DNA from: an uncultured Bacteroidales bacterium
GTDB taxonomy: Bacteria; Bacteroidota; Bacteroidia; Bacteroidales; Paludibacteraceae
Length of the DNA: 64,000 nucleotides
Reading direction: 5' to 3'
Assembly: GCA_903911085.1 (NCBI GenBank)
Contig: CAIWCC010000230.1
Location: 1-64,000, forward strand
The notes below the pieces were generated by a model, which saw nothing but the letters and a program-made list of their open reading frames with translations, did no database searches and was not told the DNA's origin. The translations under genes were made by a program, and so were the position numbers. Shown here one piece after another: positions 26,080-35,620 of this stretch. Each line of letters starts with the position of its first letter. The first letter of the stretch is position 1.

Positions 26080-29019
26080 TTGAAAATATTATTTTTTAAC
26101 ACCAAAAACCGTTCAATTCTACTCTTTATTGGATTGATGAGCATTTCGCAATTGATTTTTGCTCAACAAGTTTCGTTCACAAAATCGGCCAATTCTTTCC
26201 CGATAGTTAGCAATGGTGAAGCCACAACCATAGTGGTGGATGCCAACGATTTTGAGGTAGTAAAAACAGTAGCCGGTCACTTCCAGAGCGATGTTTCAAT
26301 GGTTACCAAAGTGAAACCTGAGCTTCAAAATTCGCTACCAACCAAAACCATGATTCTTGTTGGAAGTATCGAAAAAAGCAGTTTTATTAAACAACTGATT
26401 GCCGAAAAGAAACTCGACGTAAAAGCCGTTGAAGGTCAGTGGGAACGCTATATATATCAAGTGGTAAGCAATCCATTCCCTGGCGTAGAAAGTGCGTTGG
26501 TAGTGTGTGGCAGCGACCGCCGTGGAACTGCTTTTGGGCTTTTCGACCTTTCGAAACAAATGGGCGTTTCGCCATTGTACTGGTGGTCGGATATTCCAGT
26601 AAAGCAACACAAAGATGTATTTGTAAACACTGCATCCTATCTCTCTCATGCTCCCGATGTAAAATACCGAGGCATATTTATTAACGACGAACAATGGGGC
26701 ATTGGACCTTGGGCTGGCAAAATTTTTGAACCCGAAGTAGGAACTTTGGGACCAAAAACCTACGCCAAAGTGTTTGAAATGATGTTGCGTTTAAAATCCA
26801 ACTATATTTGGCCATCTATGAAGATGAAAAAAGCATTTTATCAAGTGTCAGGCAACAAAGAAATGGCCGATAAGTATGCCATTGTTATGGGTTCGTCGCA
26901 TCATGAGCCATTGCATGTAAATACCTCCCTTGAATGGAACAAAAAAGTCAATGGTCCTTGGCAATACGATATTAACAAACAGCAGATTGACAATGCATGG
27001 AATGCTCGTGTGAAAGAATCGGCTGATTATGAGAATATTTACACCATGGGAATGCGTGGTGCCGAAGACAAAGGCATGGAGGGCGATTTTAGTGTTGATG
27101 AAAAGGCGAAACTATTGAGCAATATCATTGCTAACCAACGCGAAATTCTAAAAAAATACCACAAACAAGCATTGACCGATGTTCCGGAGGTGCTTACCGT
27201 TTACAAAGAAGTGCTTAAACTATATAACGAAGGACTTGAAGTGCCCGATGATATTACAATTGTTTGGACAGATGATAATTACGGTTATATTCAGCAACTC
27301 AATTCGTGGAAAGAAAAAGGCCGAAAAGGCGGAACGGGCGTATATTATCACTTGGATTATTTGGGTCGTCCACAATCGTATGTATGGCTTGCCACCGTGC
27401 ATCCCATGCTGATTTGGAAAGAACTAAACAAAGCCATTAATACGGGTGCTAACAGACTTTGGGTATTTAATGTAGGCGATATTAAACCACACGAACAGCA
27501 AATAGAATACTGCATGGATTTGGCTTGGGACTTCCCTGCCAACAAGCCAGAAATGGCACTCGACAGGATGAAAAATTGGTACACAACTTATTTGGGCGAG
27601 AGCGTAGGTGAAGCATCCTGTCAGTTGATGATGGAATATTATCAACTGGCTTTTGAGCGCAAACCAGAATTTATGGGCTGGGACAGATTAGAACCTGCAA
27701 CACCAGTTATAAACTCAGAATACAGTTATCACAATTATGGAGAACTTAACCGTAGAATGCAACGATTCAATATGTTAGCGGAAAAAACTCAAGCCATTTA
27801 TGCCAAAGTTCCTGCCGAAAGCAAATCTTCGTTTTACGAACTGGCTTATTACCATGTTTTGGGAAGTAAGCTTATGAACGACAAAATGCTTTATGCTCAA
27901 ATAAATAGAATGTATGCCAAACAAGGGCGGGCATTGACAAATGAATATGCTGTGAAATCTAAACTTGCATTCGATAGCATCAAATTAATCACCGAAGATT
28001 TCCGAAAATTGGAGAACGGAAAATGGAATGAAATGATGTCGTGGTGGAGTTTCAATTATTCGTATATGCCTCCTGTGGATTCAATTAGCATTCCCAACAA
28101 AGCACTTATGGGTGTTGATTTTGACGGAAACGATCCCGATAATGGAACAAAATCCATCAATTCGCTGCCATTGATGAGCAATATTTTTTCGGACACTTAT
28201 TCTTTTGAGGTTTATAACAAAGGAACTGTTCCGTTTAAATGGCAAGCTAACACGGACAGTAAATGGCTGAAAATTGAGAAATCGAAAGGCATTTGCAATA
28301 AACAAGTACGCATCAAAGTTTCGGTAGATTGGGCAAATGCTCCTATTGGAAATAGCTTGGGCAAAATAACGGTAAAAGGTGCTGGTTCATCGGTTTTACT
28401 ACAAGTTCCAGTATTCAATTGTTCACAAAACGAGCTGGATTCTTTGCGAGGTCGCTTTGTAGAAAAAGACGGTGTAATAGCCATTAATGCTGCTAATTTT
28501 AGCAAAGAAAATCCTAAAAACGAGTACAAATGGACGGTTATGGATTATTTCGGTCAGGCTGGAAAAATGGTCACAATATTGCCCGATACCTTGCGCAGAA
28601 TTGGTCACGATTGGGATTTGACAAAAAATGCTCCAAGTTTGGAATATAATTTTTACACCTTTAGCACCGGTTGGGTAAATGCATTGACATACACATTACC
28701 AAATCATCCTATTAACAAACAAAGAGGCTGTTTGTATGCTGTTGCCATTGACAACCAACCACCAAAAATCATTGATTTCAGCACACGTGAACTCAGCGAA
28801 ACATGGAAGCAAAACGTACAATGCAATTCAGCCATTGGCGAAAGCAAACATTTTATTTCCAAACCCGGCAAGCACGTTTTCAAGGTTTGGGCTATTGACC
28901 CCGATGTGGTTTTCGACCGATTTATAATAAATTTAGGAGGGTTGCGCAAATCGTATTTGGGACCATTGGAAACAAAAGTTGGAATAGAAATTCAAGAAAA
29001 ATCATGCAGCAGAAAATAG
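26080..29019 (+). CDS. GH115 alpha-glucuronidase-like enzyme
   Basis: The protein has 979 residues, within the GH115 range. The chosen start is a TTG (26080), because the next ATG would cut into the signal peptide (NRSILLFIGLMSISQLIFAQ). The GH115 pattern is clear: LVVCGSDRRGTAFGLFDLS, SPLYWWSDIPV, KYRGIFINDEQWG, SNYIWPSMK, VMGSSHHEPL, YTMGMRGAEDKG, IVWTDDNYGYIQ and RLWVFNVGDIKPHE. The C-terminal part includes beta-sandwich domains typical of the family. GH115 removes (4-O-methyl-)glucuronic acid from xylan side chains or from arabinogalactan/gum-like glycans; sulfatases on both sides argue against plain xylan. Its 3' end overlaps the next sulfatase by 16 bp, so the two are translationally coupled. 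Confidence 0.9.
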   Translation: MKILFFNTKNRSILLFIGLMSISQLIFAQQVSFTKSANSFPIVSNGEATTIVVDANDFEVVKTVAGHFQSDVSMVTKVKPELQNSLPTKTMILVGSIEKSSFIKQLIAEKKLDVKAVEGQWERYIYQVVSNPFPGVESALVVCGSDRRGTAFGLFDLSKQMGVSPLYWWSDIPVKQHKDVFVNTASYLSHAPDVKYRGIFINDEQWGIGPWAGKIFEPEVGTLGPKTYAKVFEMMLRLKSNYIWPSMKMKKAFYQVSGNKEMADKYAIVMGSSHHEPLHVNTSLEWNKKVNGPWQYDINKQQIDNAWNARVKESADYENIYTMGMRGAEDKGMEGDFSVDEKAKLLSNIIANQREILKKYHKQALTDVPEVLTVYKEVLKLYNEGLEVPDDITIVWTDDNYGYIQQLNSWKEKGRKGGTGVYYHLDYLGRPQSYVWLATVHPMLIWKELNKAINTGANRLWVFNVGDIKPHEQQIEYCMDLAWDFPANKPEMALDRMKNWYTTYLGESVGEASCQLMMEYYQLAFERKPEFMGWDRLEPATPVINSEYSYHNYGELNRRMQRFNMLAEKTQAIYAKVPAESKSSFYELAYYHVLGSKLMNDKMLYAQINRMYAKQGRALTNEYAVKSKLAFDSIKLITEDFRKLENGKWNEMMSWWSFNYSYMPPVDSISIPNKALMGVDFDGNDPDNGTKSINSLPLMSNIFSDTYSFEVYNKGTVPFKWQANTDSKWLKIEKSKGICNKQVRIKVSVDWANAPIGNSLGKITVKGAGSSVLLQVPVFNCSQNELDSLRGRFVEKDGVIAINAANFSKENPKNEYKWTVMDYFGQAGKMVTILPDTLRRIGHDWDLTKNAPSLEYNFYTFSTGWVNALTYTLPNHPINKQRGCLYAVAIDNQPPKIIDFSTRELSETWKQNVQCNSAIGESKHFISKPGKHVFKVWAIDPDVVFDRFIINLGGLRKSYLGPLETKVGIEIQEKSCSRK

Positions 29020-30446
29020 CAATAACCATTTCTGGAAGTGTAATTGTTGGGGGATTATTTGCTCAGCAACAAGAGAATAGCAATCCTAAAAAGCCAAACA
29101 TCGTCATATTTATTGCCGACGATGCAGGTATGGATTTAGGTTGCTATGGAAATAAAGTGATACAAACGCCAAACATTGATGCATTGGCGGCTAATGGATT
29201 GCGTTTTTCCGAAGCTTATGTAACTTCGCCTCAAAGTAGCCCTTCACGAACAAGTATGTTAACTGGTTCTTTTGCTCATACCATTGGCACTGAAGATTTG
29301 CATGCTCCACTAAATGATACAACAAAAATCATTACATCCTATTTGCAAAATGCTGGTTATTATACTGGTTTGATGCTTAAAAGTCATATAGGCAACAATG
29401 GGATGAAGCAAATCAACTGGTTCGACAATGGATTTGAAAGTTGGCAAAAAGGAGAATGGCACGACAAATGCATTGGAAATCTCAATACATTTCTTGATAA
29501 AAAGGAGAAAAATCCATTCTTTTTATGGGTTGCATTTGTTGATCCTCATCGTCCGTATGTAGAAGATAAAATTGCTGCCAACCGTGCGCCTGAAATTCAT
29601 AACCCTGCAAAGATTACAATACCTCCATACTTAGCAAATACAAAAAACACCAAAATTGACATAGCCCATTATTATGATGAAATAGCTCGCATGGACAAGT
29701 ACATCGGTTTGATGATGGCCGAATTGAAACGAAGGGGCGAATTGGAAAATACCATCATTATTTTTATGTCTGACAATGGGATGCCTTTTCCACGCTGCAA
29801 AGGAACACTATATGACAAAGGGATACAAACTCCGTTTATCGTTAGTTGGCCTGGCGTAATTAAGGCTGGAACAAACTACAACAATCAATTTTCTACCGTT
29901 GATTTAGCACCTACATTACTAGATGTGGCAGGTGTAAAGAAACCTGTTCAAATGTATGGACAGAGTGTTTCGAAAATTTTTTCAAATCAATCTATTGATG
30001 GTCGTAAGTATATTTTTGCAGAACGAAACTGGCACAATACCGACGAACATATCCGTTGCGTAAGAACCGACAAATACAAACTCATTGTTAATTCTTACAT
30101 AGAATTACCCCACGGCTCACCCGCCGATGTGGCTTCCAGTTTGAGCTGGTATGATTTGTGCAAAATAAAAAACAAGAAAGTTACTGCTGCTCAACTACGC
30201 TTATTCGAATGTCCCCGACCAGTTATTGAACTATACGACCATGAAAAAGATCCTTACGAATTGGTAAATCTGGCTGACAATCCTGATTATATTAATATTG
30301 GGAAGCAACTTGCTGCCGAGCTTTCAAAATGGATGAAAGAAACCAATGATTTCAGTCCACATAAACGTCGTCTCGACGATAATATAGATCGAGTTACAGG
30401 ATTTCCTTATAACGGTTTGATAAATAAGGAATATTGGGAGGATTAA
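29004..30446 (+). CDS. S1 sulfatase, serine type (second)
   Basis: The protein has 480 residues; its start codon lies inside the GH115 gene. The signal peptide is short (MQQKIAITISGSVIVGGLFAQ). The modification motif is SPQSSPSRTSMLTGSF, so Ser78 (S-S-P-S-R) would become formylglycine. The metal and substrate residues are in IADDAGMDLGCYGN, FVDPHRPY and MSDNGMPFPRCKGTLYDKG. The pattern of FxRCKGTLYxxG and DLAPTLLDVAGV resembles the subgroup around heparan N-sulfatase-like and other exo-acting S1 enzymes, but specificity cannot be assigned. It probably removes a sulfate that blocks or follows the GH115 step. Confidence 0.88.
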   Translation: MQQKIAITISGSVIVGGLFAQQQENSNPKKPNIVIFIADDAGMDLGCYGNKVIQTPNIDALAANGLRFSEAYVTSPQSSPSRTSMLTGSFAHTIGTEDLHAPLNDTTKIITSYLQNAGYYTGLMLKSHIGNNGMKQINWFDNGFESWQKGEWHDKCIGNLNTFLDKKEKNPFFLWVAFVDPHRPYVEDKIAANRAPEIHNPAKITIPPYLANTKNTKIDIAHYYDEIARMDKYIGLMMAELKRRGELENTIIIFMSDNGMPFPRCKGTLYDKGIQTPFIVSWPGVIKAGTNYNNQFSTVDLAPTLLDVAGVKKPVQMYGQSVSKIFSNQSIDGRKYIFAERNWHNTDEHIRCVRTDKYKLIVNSYIELPHGSPADVASSLSWYDLCKIKNKKVTAAQLRLFECPRPVIELYDHEKDPYELVNLADNPDYINIGKQLAAELSKWMKETNDFSPHKRRLDDNIDRVTGFPYNGLINKEYWED

Positions 30447-30449
30447 ATC

Positions 30450-30551
30450 ATGTCTAATTACACAATTATCGTTCGCAAAATGAAACGAGCACGACAAACA
30501 AATTCTAACACACAAGGGAATGTTTATGTGCGAGTTCCATCTGACAAATAA
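30450..30551 (+). CDS. Possible 33-residue basic peptide
   Basis: An ATG 3 nt after the sulfatase stop opens 33 codons (MSNYTIIVRKMKRARQTNSN... ending VYVRVPSDK). It is in the operon gap and too short for the ORF track. Nothing in it is recognised. It is rich in Arg/Lys, and it could be a remnant or a chance frame. Confidence 0.2.
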   Translation: MSNYTIIVRKMKRARQTNSNTQGNVYVRVPSDK

Positions 30552-30568
30552 AAAACAATTATAAACAG

Positions 30569-31900
30569 ATGAAATCCCTTTTATTAGTCACATTCATTTG
30601 TTGCATTTCGCTAGTGTTACCACTTTCGGCAGCAACAAAAACACGTTCATTTAGCCCTCTTTATTCATCAGTGTATAGGGTTGATCCTTTGTATCCCAAC
30701 CAGTTGGTAAATGCTGAAGGCAAACATTTGTTTCTGCTGAATCGGACGGCATGGACTTATTTTGCTTGTTCGTATCCCGAGAATGTGATTAGAAAAGCCA
30801 AAGCACAAGGAGCCACCATTATTCGGGTTGCCATGGAAGGAACGCCTTACAAAACGGTGTTGAAATACGATTTATGGCCTTGGGGTGGAACGCGCGAAAA
30901 ACCTGATTATTCAAAAATCAATGAACCGTATTGGACAGAAGTCGAAAACCGCATACGATTGGCTGGTGCGAATGGAATTGGCATCAATTTTACACTTTAT
31001 TTTACTTTAGAACCTACGACGGCTGATATTCCATCCCAACGGTTTTATTGGAAAACGATTCTAAAACGACTCGCAAAATACCCCAATATTATTTGTTGGG
31101 AAATCATGAATGAATGCATCAAAAACGAGGATTTTCAAGACGCAGCGGGAGATTACTTTTATAAAAACGACCCCTTCAAACGTCCTGTCATCTCGTCGGA
31201 CGGGACAACGGATGATGCACTTTGGCCTGAGAAACAATGGATGGGAATGGCCATTGTACACACTTGCACTGGCTCAGTACCTGAATACGATTTGCAAAAT
31301 TGGTACAACGCCGTGGCTCGTAATACCCGCTCACACAACAAACCTGCATTTAATAATGAAAGTGGACGCGAAAAACGCCATAAAAACGACGACGGTGTGC
31401 ATCGCCGGAAACAAGCGTGGATAGCCAATTCGGCCGGCTGCTTTTGGACGCACCACACATGGGATGGATGCGAAGGCATCAACGACACCACTTACGTTTC
31501 GCCCGGACAGGAATTTCTGAAACCGCTTTCCGACTTTTTTCAGTCTATTCCATTTTGGACTTTGCATCCCAATTATTCCGTTTGTCAGCCAAGTGCCGAT
31601 TCGTTGATAGTAAATACAATGTGCGATTCGGGAAGAAATAATGGCATAACATATATTTGTACACGCACAACGAATGCCGAAATAAAGGCGTTGCAAGCAA
31701 AATTCAGATTTCCAAACGGAACCTTTCGGGTCGAGTTCATCAATCCTGCTACGAATCAGAAAATATCCGAACAAACAGTCATATCAAGCAATTTGCGAAA
31801 TCAATATGCTATTATTTTGCCTGATTTTAAGGATGACATTTTGCTGAAATTTACAAAAGTAAAAAAGGAGACAAAAGCTATTATTCCAGGAACTGAATAG
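30569..31900 (+). CDS. Secreted clan GH-A glycosidase (DUF4038/GH140- or GH5-like)
   Basis: The protein has 443 residues with a signal peptide (MKSLLLVTFICCISLVLPLSAA). The opening RVDPLYPNQLVNAEGKHLFLLNRTAWTYF is the typical first strand of DUF4038/GH140-like and related GH-A enzymes that begin with a preset F/LxxxTAW segment. The (beta/alpha)8 acid/base is likely the Glu in IICWEIMNECIKNE (about 178), and AFNNESGRE (about 268) is a candidate nucleophile position. A short C-terminal beta-domain ends at KFTKVKK. GH140 members cut apiosyl linkages in rhamnogalacturonan II, but other GH-A activities are equally possible. It belongs to the 19903-33545 operon. Confidence 0.6.
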   Translation: MKSLLLVTFICCISLVLPLSAATKTRSFSPLYSSVYRVDPLYPNQLVNAEGKHLFLLNRTAWTYFACSYPENVIRKAKAQGATIIRVAMEGTPYKTVLKYDLWPWGGTREKPDYSKINEPYWTEVENRIRLAGANGIGINFTLYFTLEPTTADIPSQRFYWKTILKRLAKYPNIICWEIMNECIKNEDFQDAAGDYFYKNDPFKRPVISSDGTTDDALWPEKQWMGMAIVHTCTGSVPEYDLQNWYNAVARNTRSHNKPAFNNESGREKRHKNDDGVHRRKQAWIANSAGCFWTHHTWDGCEGINDTTYVSPGQEFLKPLSDFFQSIPFWTLHPNYSVCQPSADSLIVNTMCDSGRNNGITYICTRTTNAEIKALQAKFRFPNGTFRVEFINPATNQKISEQTVISSNLRNQYAIILPDFKDDILLKFTKVKKETKAIIPGTE

Positions 31901-31934
31901 TATTCAATTAAGAATTTAAAATTAAGAATTAAAA

Positions 31935-33545
31935 ATGAAAAAAAATAGAAAACTTAGGTCTTTCAACTTTCTTACTGTAGCAATAATTAATGGATTTGCA
32001 CTGATATTTTTCTCTAGTACAATTTCTGCTAAAGATAAAAATGTGGATAAATCCATTTCAGATATTGTAGCGTCCATCCAAACGCCGATTATTCCCAATC
32101 GAACCATCAATCTTTGTCAATTTTCCGGTCATAATGCCGACGAAACTGGAAGTTATGATTTTCAGGATGATATCCGCCGTGCCATTGATTCGCTTTCGGC
32201 AAAAGGTGGTGGCACTTTGCTTTTCACTCATACTCGAGGAGTGGATACATGGGTAAAACAAACTGAAATTTATCGAATTAAAGGTCCTATTATTCTCAAA
32301 AGTAATATTGAACTTAAATTTCAACCCAATGTAAAATTATCGTTTGAATTTGCGCCAGCAAGCTATTTGCCCAATGGTAAACCAGTATTGAGCCGTTACG
32401 AAGGAACAAGCGTATATACTTATTGTCCATTGATTTATGCTTTCAATTGTTCCAATATTGCAATTACAGTAACTGGCGGAAACGGTGCTATGCCTGTGTT
32501 GGATGGCAATGGGGAAAAATGGCAGAAATGGGCGGATCAGGGCGATTGGCGTTTGATTTCAAAAGGTTTATTACCAACATTTAAAATGCTCAGAAATGAA
32601 GGTATGTATAATGCAAAAGATACCCCCATTGCAGAACGGATATGTGCCGATACCAGCGTGAATTTTTTACGCCCACCATTGATGCAATTTATTCATTGTC
32701 AGAAAATTAACGTAGAAGGGGTTAAACTCGTTAATTCTCCATTTTGGGTGGTGCATCCAGTTTTTACCACCGACTTTACGCTCCGCAACGTGATGTACGA
32801 CTGCCAGGTAGTGAACAACGATGGCGTGGATATTGAAAGTTCGAGCCGTGTGTTGATTGAAAATGTTACTTTCGATAATCACGACGATAATGTGGTGATA
32901 AAATCGGGACGTGACCGCGAAGGACGTGAAGGGGCGCTGGTTGCTGGAACAGAATACGAAAAAATCAACTCACCGTTTGTGAAAAATGGTCGTATCACCG
33001 CACCAACCAGCGATGTTGTCGTTCGCAATTGCGCCTTCAAAGGACATTACGCATTCTGCGTGGGGAGCGAAATTGCGGGGGGCGCACATAATTTGTATGT
33101 AACGGATTGCACTTCGCCCATGGAAGTAATGATGGGTGTGTTTTTAAAATCGAACCGAAAACGGGGAGGCGAAGTAAAAGATATTTATGTACAGAACTTG
33201 AATTTTCAAAATATTAAATTTGATGCTATTTGTATGATTCCCAATTACGACAACGATACTATAAGTCCTTACCCTACTCGTTTTAGCAATATTTATATCA
33301 GCAATATTAAGGTAAAAAGTGCTGGCATTGGTATCCGTATTTTTGGTTGGGAAGATGCACCCATAAAAAATGTGCGTTTGCAAAATATTAATATTGAGAA
33401 AGTTACCAACACCAATCCTGCTAAAATACTTTTAATCAATCAGGTTGAGAATGTGCAACTCCAAAGTGTAAAAATCAACAATAAAACCTATAAGGGAAAA
33501 ATCAATAAATTAGAGAAAAATGTTATTCCTCCGAAGCAAAATTAG
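31935..33545 (+). CDS. GH28 enzyme (second), exo-polygalacturonase-like
   Basis: The protein has 536 residues with a signal peptide-like N-terminus (NFLTVAIINGFALIFFSSTISA). The beta-helix has all the GH28 turns: NNDGVDIES (about 294), HDDNVVIKSGRD (about 314), FKGHYAFCVGSEIAGG (GHG-equivalent) and FLKSNRKRGG (RIK-equivalent). The long insert around AGTEYEKINSPF resembles exo-acting members. The N-terminal extension (DETGSYDFQDDIRRAID) is the usual start of the helix. It is the last gene of the operon that begins at 19903, and it faces the convergent GH2 gene across a terminator. Confidence 0.85.
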   Translation: MKKNRKLRSFNFLTVAIINGFALIFFSSTISAKDKNVDKSISDIVASIQTPIIPNRTINLCQFSGHNADETGSYDFQDDIRRAIDSLSAKGGGTLLFTHTRGVDTWVKQTEIYRIKGPIILKSNIELKFQPNVKLSFEFAPASYLPNGKPVLSRYEGTSVYTYCPLIYAFNCSNIAITVTGGNGAMPVLDGNGEKWQKWADQGDWRLISKGLLPTFKMLRNEGMYNAKDTPIAERICADTSVNFLRPPLMQFIHCQKINVEGVKLVNSPFWVVHPVFTTDFTLRNVMYDCQVVNNDGVDIESSSRVLIENVTFDNHDDNVVIKSGRDREGREGALVAGTEYEKINSPFVKNGRITAPTSDVVVRNCAFKGHYAFCVGSEIAGGAHNLYVTDCTSPMEVMMGVFLKSNRKRGGEVKDIYVQNLNFQNIKFDAICMIPNYDNDTISPYPTRFSNIYISNIKVKSAGIGIRIFGWEDAPIKNVRLQNINIEKVTNTNPAKILLINQVENVQLQSVKINNKTYKGKINKLEKNVIPPKQN

Positions 33546-33616
33546 CGATTTCGAAAGTTTAAATTCATCTGAATTTTGCCAAAAGTTTTTTTAATAGTGT
33601 TTGAATTCTAAACAAA

Positions 33617-33651
33617 AACAGCAATAAGAAATTTGAATTCCTATTGCTGTT
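33617..33651. terminator. Bidirectional terminator between convergent operons
   Basis: AACAGCAATA and TATTGCTGTT form a 10-bp stem with a 15-nt loop, in the 133-bp gap between the convergent GH28 and GH2 genes. Confidence 0.7.
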
Positions 33652-33678
33652 AGTATTATTCTAAATCAATCTAAAATC

Positions 33679-35523
33679 TTATTTCAAACCCTTTTTTTCC
33701 ATTTCGTTGTAAAAGTTTTTCAGCACAAAAAATGCTTTCTTTTTTGTACCGTTTTCGCCAATAACGCCTTTGCGGTTCCAACCATCCTGCACGTTTGGTA
33801 ACATCCTACGTGGTGAGCGGAAATCGTACAAAATCCATGGCGAAACACCTCTGAATTGTGGAATTTTCGACAGCATTTTCAAGGTGCGGTCGTACAAATC
33901 TTCCTGAAATTCTTCGCTGAAACGGGTCAAAGCATCACCATGTTTGCCTTGCAAGGCACTACCTCCAAATTCGCTTATCATTACTGGTTTGTCGTATTTT
34001 ATTGTCCATTTTACTTTATCGCACAATTCGGGTAAACCATCGTACCAACCAATATATTGGTTAAAATTCACAATATCAACATATTCTGCAAAAGGGTCTT
34101 GCACAATCCGTTCATTGGGGTCTTTCTCTGAATGAATTTCCAGGGCAGCCGAAATAAGGCGTGTTCCATCTAAATTTCTAGCCACGGCAGCCAGATTTTT
34201 CAAGAAATTGGTGCGCACTTCGCTCACCGGCGTTTCGTTTGCCATGGACCAAATAATAACGCTTGCACGGTTTTTATCGCGGGTAATTACATCGGTAAGT
34301 TGCTGCTTGGCGTTTTCGTAGGTTTCGGGATTGTTCCATTGAATTGTCCAATACACCGGATTTTCTTCCCAAACCAAAATACCCATTTCGTCGGCAAGTT
34401 TCACCATGTTTTCGCTGTGTGGATAATGTGCCAACCGTACATAATTGCAGTTCAGCTCTTTGGCCGAGTTCAACAACATTTGAGCATCGGACATAGAATA
34501 AGCCCTACCACCGCGCAATGCATTTTCTTCGTGAATACATATTCCACGTAGGAAAATGGATTTGCCATTCAATAAAATATCCGTTCCTTTGGTTTCGATA
34601 GTACGGAAACCAATTTTGTCGGTAATCGTGTTGTCATTGTTAGAAATTTCAACCGCATAAAGTTTTGGATTTTCGGGACACCAATAGTCTATTTTCTTCG
34701 CTTTTAGGCTAAATTCCGCTTTCCCTGTGGAATCAGCTTTTGCGTCAACGGTCAGTTTAAGCTCTGGAATAGTGATTTTCACAGTCGCATTTTTGGCGCT
34801 TCCATTCAATTGTACAAAACCTGCAATTTCATTTTTGCCTCCTTTTTTCAATTGCACCGAATAATCCTGAATAAAAGTTTCGGGCACTTCCACCAAATTT
34901 ACATCGCGTGTAATACCACCATAATTCCACCAATCGGTATTTACAGTGGGTACAGCTTCTTTTTTGCGTTTATTATCCACTTTTACTACCAACGAATTAC
35001 CTTCATCTTTCAGTAAATCAGTTATTTCATAATTAAAAGGCGTAAAACCACCAATGTGTTTCCCCAGTTTTTTGCCGTTCAAATACACATGACTTTCGTA
35101 GTTAGCTGCTCCAAAATGCACAAAAACACGGTTGTTTTTTGCCATTTTTTTATAGCCGAATAGGCGGCGATACCAAACTGTTCCTTCGTAATAAAACAGT
35201 TTTTCTTCCTGCGAATTCCAATCACCGGGCACATTGAGCGTTGGCGAATCGTAGAACGAATATTCTATCAACTCACTTTTGTCGGTTTGCTTTTTATCCA
35301 TAAAAAATGCACCATTTCCGGGATTTTCTGTTTCATCAAACGGTATTAAGCGGTAGTTGTAAAAGCCATTTTCGTAAGGGTCAACAATGTAATTCCATTT
35401 GCCGTTCAACGATTGGGTGTTTCTGCCCGAAACATTTTGAATAATAAATCCATTGTTTGCCGAAAAAACTTGTCCCGAAAAGAGGACAAAAAATAAAGTG
35501 ATTAACTGTTTGAAAGTTTTCAT
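33679..35523 (-). CDS. GH2 beta-glucuronidase/galactosidase-like enzyme
   Basis: The track start (35631) would overlap the upstream gene and gives no signal peptide. The ATG at 35523 opens MKTFKQLITLFFVLFSGQVFSA, so it is preferred; the protein then has 614 residues. Domains in order: jelly-roll sugar-binding domain (RNTQSLNGKWNYIVDPYE, VWYRRLFGY, FVHFGAANYESHVYLNGKKLG), Ig-like domain, and (beta/alpha)8 barrel. Active-site residues are visible: IIWSMANETP (acid/base Glu, about 426) and KPVMISEFGG (nucleophile Glu, about 515). The motif layout is closest to beta-glucuronidase-type GH2 enzymes, but beta-galactosidase or exo-beta-mannosidase activity is possible. It has no CTD, so it is periplasmic. 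It follows the GH-A gene at 35621 by 97 bp. Confidence 0.88.
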   Translation of the reverse strand: MKTFKQLITLFFVLFSGQVFSANNGFIIQNVSGRNTQSLNGKWNYIVDPYENGFYNYRLIPFDETENPGNGAFFMDKKQTDKSELIEYSFYDSPTLNVPGDWNSQEEKLFYYEGTVWYRRLFGYKKMAKNNRVFVHFGAANYESHVYLNGKKLGKHIGGFTPFNYEITDLLKDEGNSLVVKVDNKRKKEAVPTVNTDWWNYGGITRDVNLVEVPETFIQDYSVQLKKGGKNEIAGFVQLNGSAKNATVKITIPELKLTVDAKADSTGKAEFSLKAKKIDYWCPENPKLYAVEISNNDNTITDKIGFRTIETKGTDILLNGKSIFLRGICIHEENALRGGRAYSMSDAQMLLNSAKELNCNYVRLAHYPHSENMVKLADEMGILVWEENPVYWTIQWNNPETYENAKQQLTDVITRDKNRASVIIWSMANETPVSEVRTNFLKNLAAVARNLDGTRLISAALEIHSEKDPNERIVQDPFAEYVDIVNFNQYIGWYDGLPELCDKVKWTIKYDKPVMISEFGGSALQGKHGDALTRFSEEFQEDLYDRTLKMLSKIPQFRGVSPWILYDFRSPRRMLPNVQDGWNRKGVIGENGTKKKAFFVLKNFYNEMEKKGLK

Positions 35524-35620
35524 TGATATATTATTTTGATTTGATTTATATTTCTTAGTTTTTAAGCCACGCCATTTATCCCGATTCTTATATCGGGAGG
35601 GGTTTGGGGCTGTTTTCTTC

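Noticed and set aside
24433-30446. Calling the two sulfatases heparan or chondroitin enzymes
   Set aside because: The motifs only support the S1 family; no heparinase, GH88 or other glycosaminoglycan enzyme is present.
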